Source: Aliarcobacter cryaerophilus ATCC 43158
GTDB taxonomy: Bacteria; Campylobacterota; Campylobacteria; Campylobacterales; Arcobacteraceae
DNA: 64,000 nt
NCBI RefSeq assembly: GCF_003660105.1
Contig: NZ_CP032823.1
Span: 1,426,001-1,490,000, forward strand
Reading direction: 5' to 3'
Shown here piece by piece: positions 63,545 through 64,000 of this stretch. Position 1 is the stretch's first letter, and every line of letters begins with the position of its first letter. The translations under genes were made by a program, and so were the position numbers. The notes under the pieces are model-generated. The model was not told the origin of the DNA, made no database searches, and saw nothing but the letters and a program-made list of their open reading frames with translations.

Positions 63545-64000
63545 CTAATATGCTTTTAAACTGCTAGAAAAATTAATAAGAACTTTTGAAATAGCTTGAC
63601 TCATAAGTTTATCCATAAATTTTTCAAACTTATCCTCTTTTTTCCAAATAGGTTTTTCAACCTTTGATAACTCTATTAAACTATGTTTTGCAAAATTAAG
63701 TGTTGCAACTTCATCTACAAGTCCAACATCTTTTGCTTGATGTGCTGTAAAAATTTTTGCATCTGCAAAACTTGTATGTTTTTTTATATCTAGTTTTCTA
63801 GCATCTGCAACATCACTTATAAACATATTATATGTACTATTTATAACACCTTGAAGCTCTTGCTCTTCATCATTTGTCCATTTTCTTGTAAATGTTCCTG
63901 ACTCTTTATATTTTCCAGCTTTTATTGTTTGAGAACTAATTCCAAGATTTTCTAAAAGTTTACTAGCTTCAAACCCTTGCATAATAACACCAATTGAACC
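63545..64000 (-). CDS. SppA-type signal peptide peptidase, C-terminal fragment
   Basis: The frame runs from a TAG-equivalent stop at 63545 to the window edge, with no start inside, and begins GSIGVIMQGFEA, so the N-terminal part is outside. GSIGV, AGKYKESGTFTRKW, LDGVINSTYNMF-like GVINSTYNMF, and HQAKDVGLVDEV are the SppA (peptidase S49) signatures after the catalytic serine. The protease degrades signal peptides in the membrane. The C-terminal tail is rich in Lys and Ser. Confidence 0.88.
   Translation of the reverse strand, partial: GSIGVIMQGFEASKLLENLGISSQTIKAGKYKESGTFTRKWTNDEEQELQGVINSTYNMFISDVADARKLDIKKHTSFADAKIFTAHQAKDVGLVDEVATLNFAKHSLIELSKVEKPIWKKEDKFEKFMDKLMSQAISKVLINFSSSLKAY

Overview
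The window is a very AT-rich bacterial chromosome segment that fits the Arcobacteraceae (Campylobacterota, Aliarcobacter-like). The grounds are the gene order tig-clpP-def and nfu-hypothetical-murE known from Campylobacter relatives, the tmRNA tag ANNTNYAPAYAKAA, a carboxynorspermidine polyamine pathway, and short AT-biased proteins of Campylobacterota type. No prophage, insertion sequence or CRISPR array is visible. Both edges cut genes: a YifB/ComM-type ATPase on the left and an SppA-type protease on the right.

Layout. 1-3.1 kb: comM fragment, then a Cache-type chemoreceptor with a CetB/Aer-like PAS protein and a small zinc-ribbon membrane protein. 3.1-10.1 kb (minus strand): def-clpP-tig; two tandem PPK2 polyphosphate kinases behind the carboxynorspermidine dehydrogenase/decarboxylase pair. 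10.2-12.8 kb: ssrA (tmRNA), an ElyC-like protein, and AmmeMemoRadiSam proteins B and A. 12.8-25.5 kb: a denitrification island with norC-norB, nirS, a c-d1 NirN-like protein, a parvulin, a small cytochrome c, nirJ, nirF, nirE, a Met8-like siroheme synthase and a fused NirD/NirL siroheme decarboxylase. It starts with a perfect FNR/CRP-type palindrome centred near -41.5 of the predicted norC-side promoter. 25.5-31.5 kb: PsiE-like protein, hemH, an orphan ABC ATPase, cspA, cytochrome c553, ccoS and ccoI. 31.5-42.4 kb: a REC-GGDEF-EAL protein, gmk, an acidic protein, a LolD-like ATPase, tsf-rpsB with a structured leader, murE, nfu and ileS. 42.6-45.3 kb: mqo, a CinA-family amidase, and a tandemly duplicated Lys-Glu-Val-Asp tRNA cassette. 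45.4-63.5 kb: an acetate/solute-uptake region with a Cache histidine kinase and OmpR-type regulator, three SSS-family symporters each with a small partner subunit, two CNMP-CBS-DUF294 proteins each followed by a DEDD exonuclease, a CDF transporter, and ackA-pta-ackA.

How the genes work together. The nir/nor block encodes nitrite to NO to N2O reduction together with most of heme d1 synthesis (uroporphyrinogen III to precorrin-2, siroheme, decarboxylation, then NirJ/NirF/NirN-type steps). CcoS/CcoI supply copper and assembly for a cbb3 oxidase. The 45-63 kb region looks like one metabolic unit: a two-component system senses a small ligand, symporters import acetate or a similar carboxylate, AckA/Pta convert it to acetyl-CoA, and the duplicated DUF294/exonuclease pairs are a poorly understood accessory module. 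That module and the structured rpsB leader are the most interesting candidates for undescribed biology here.
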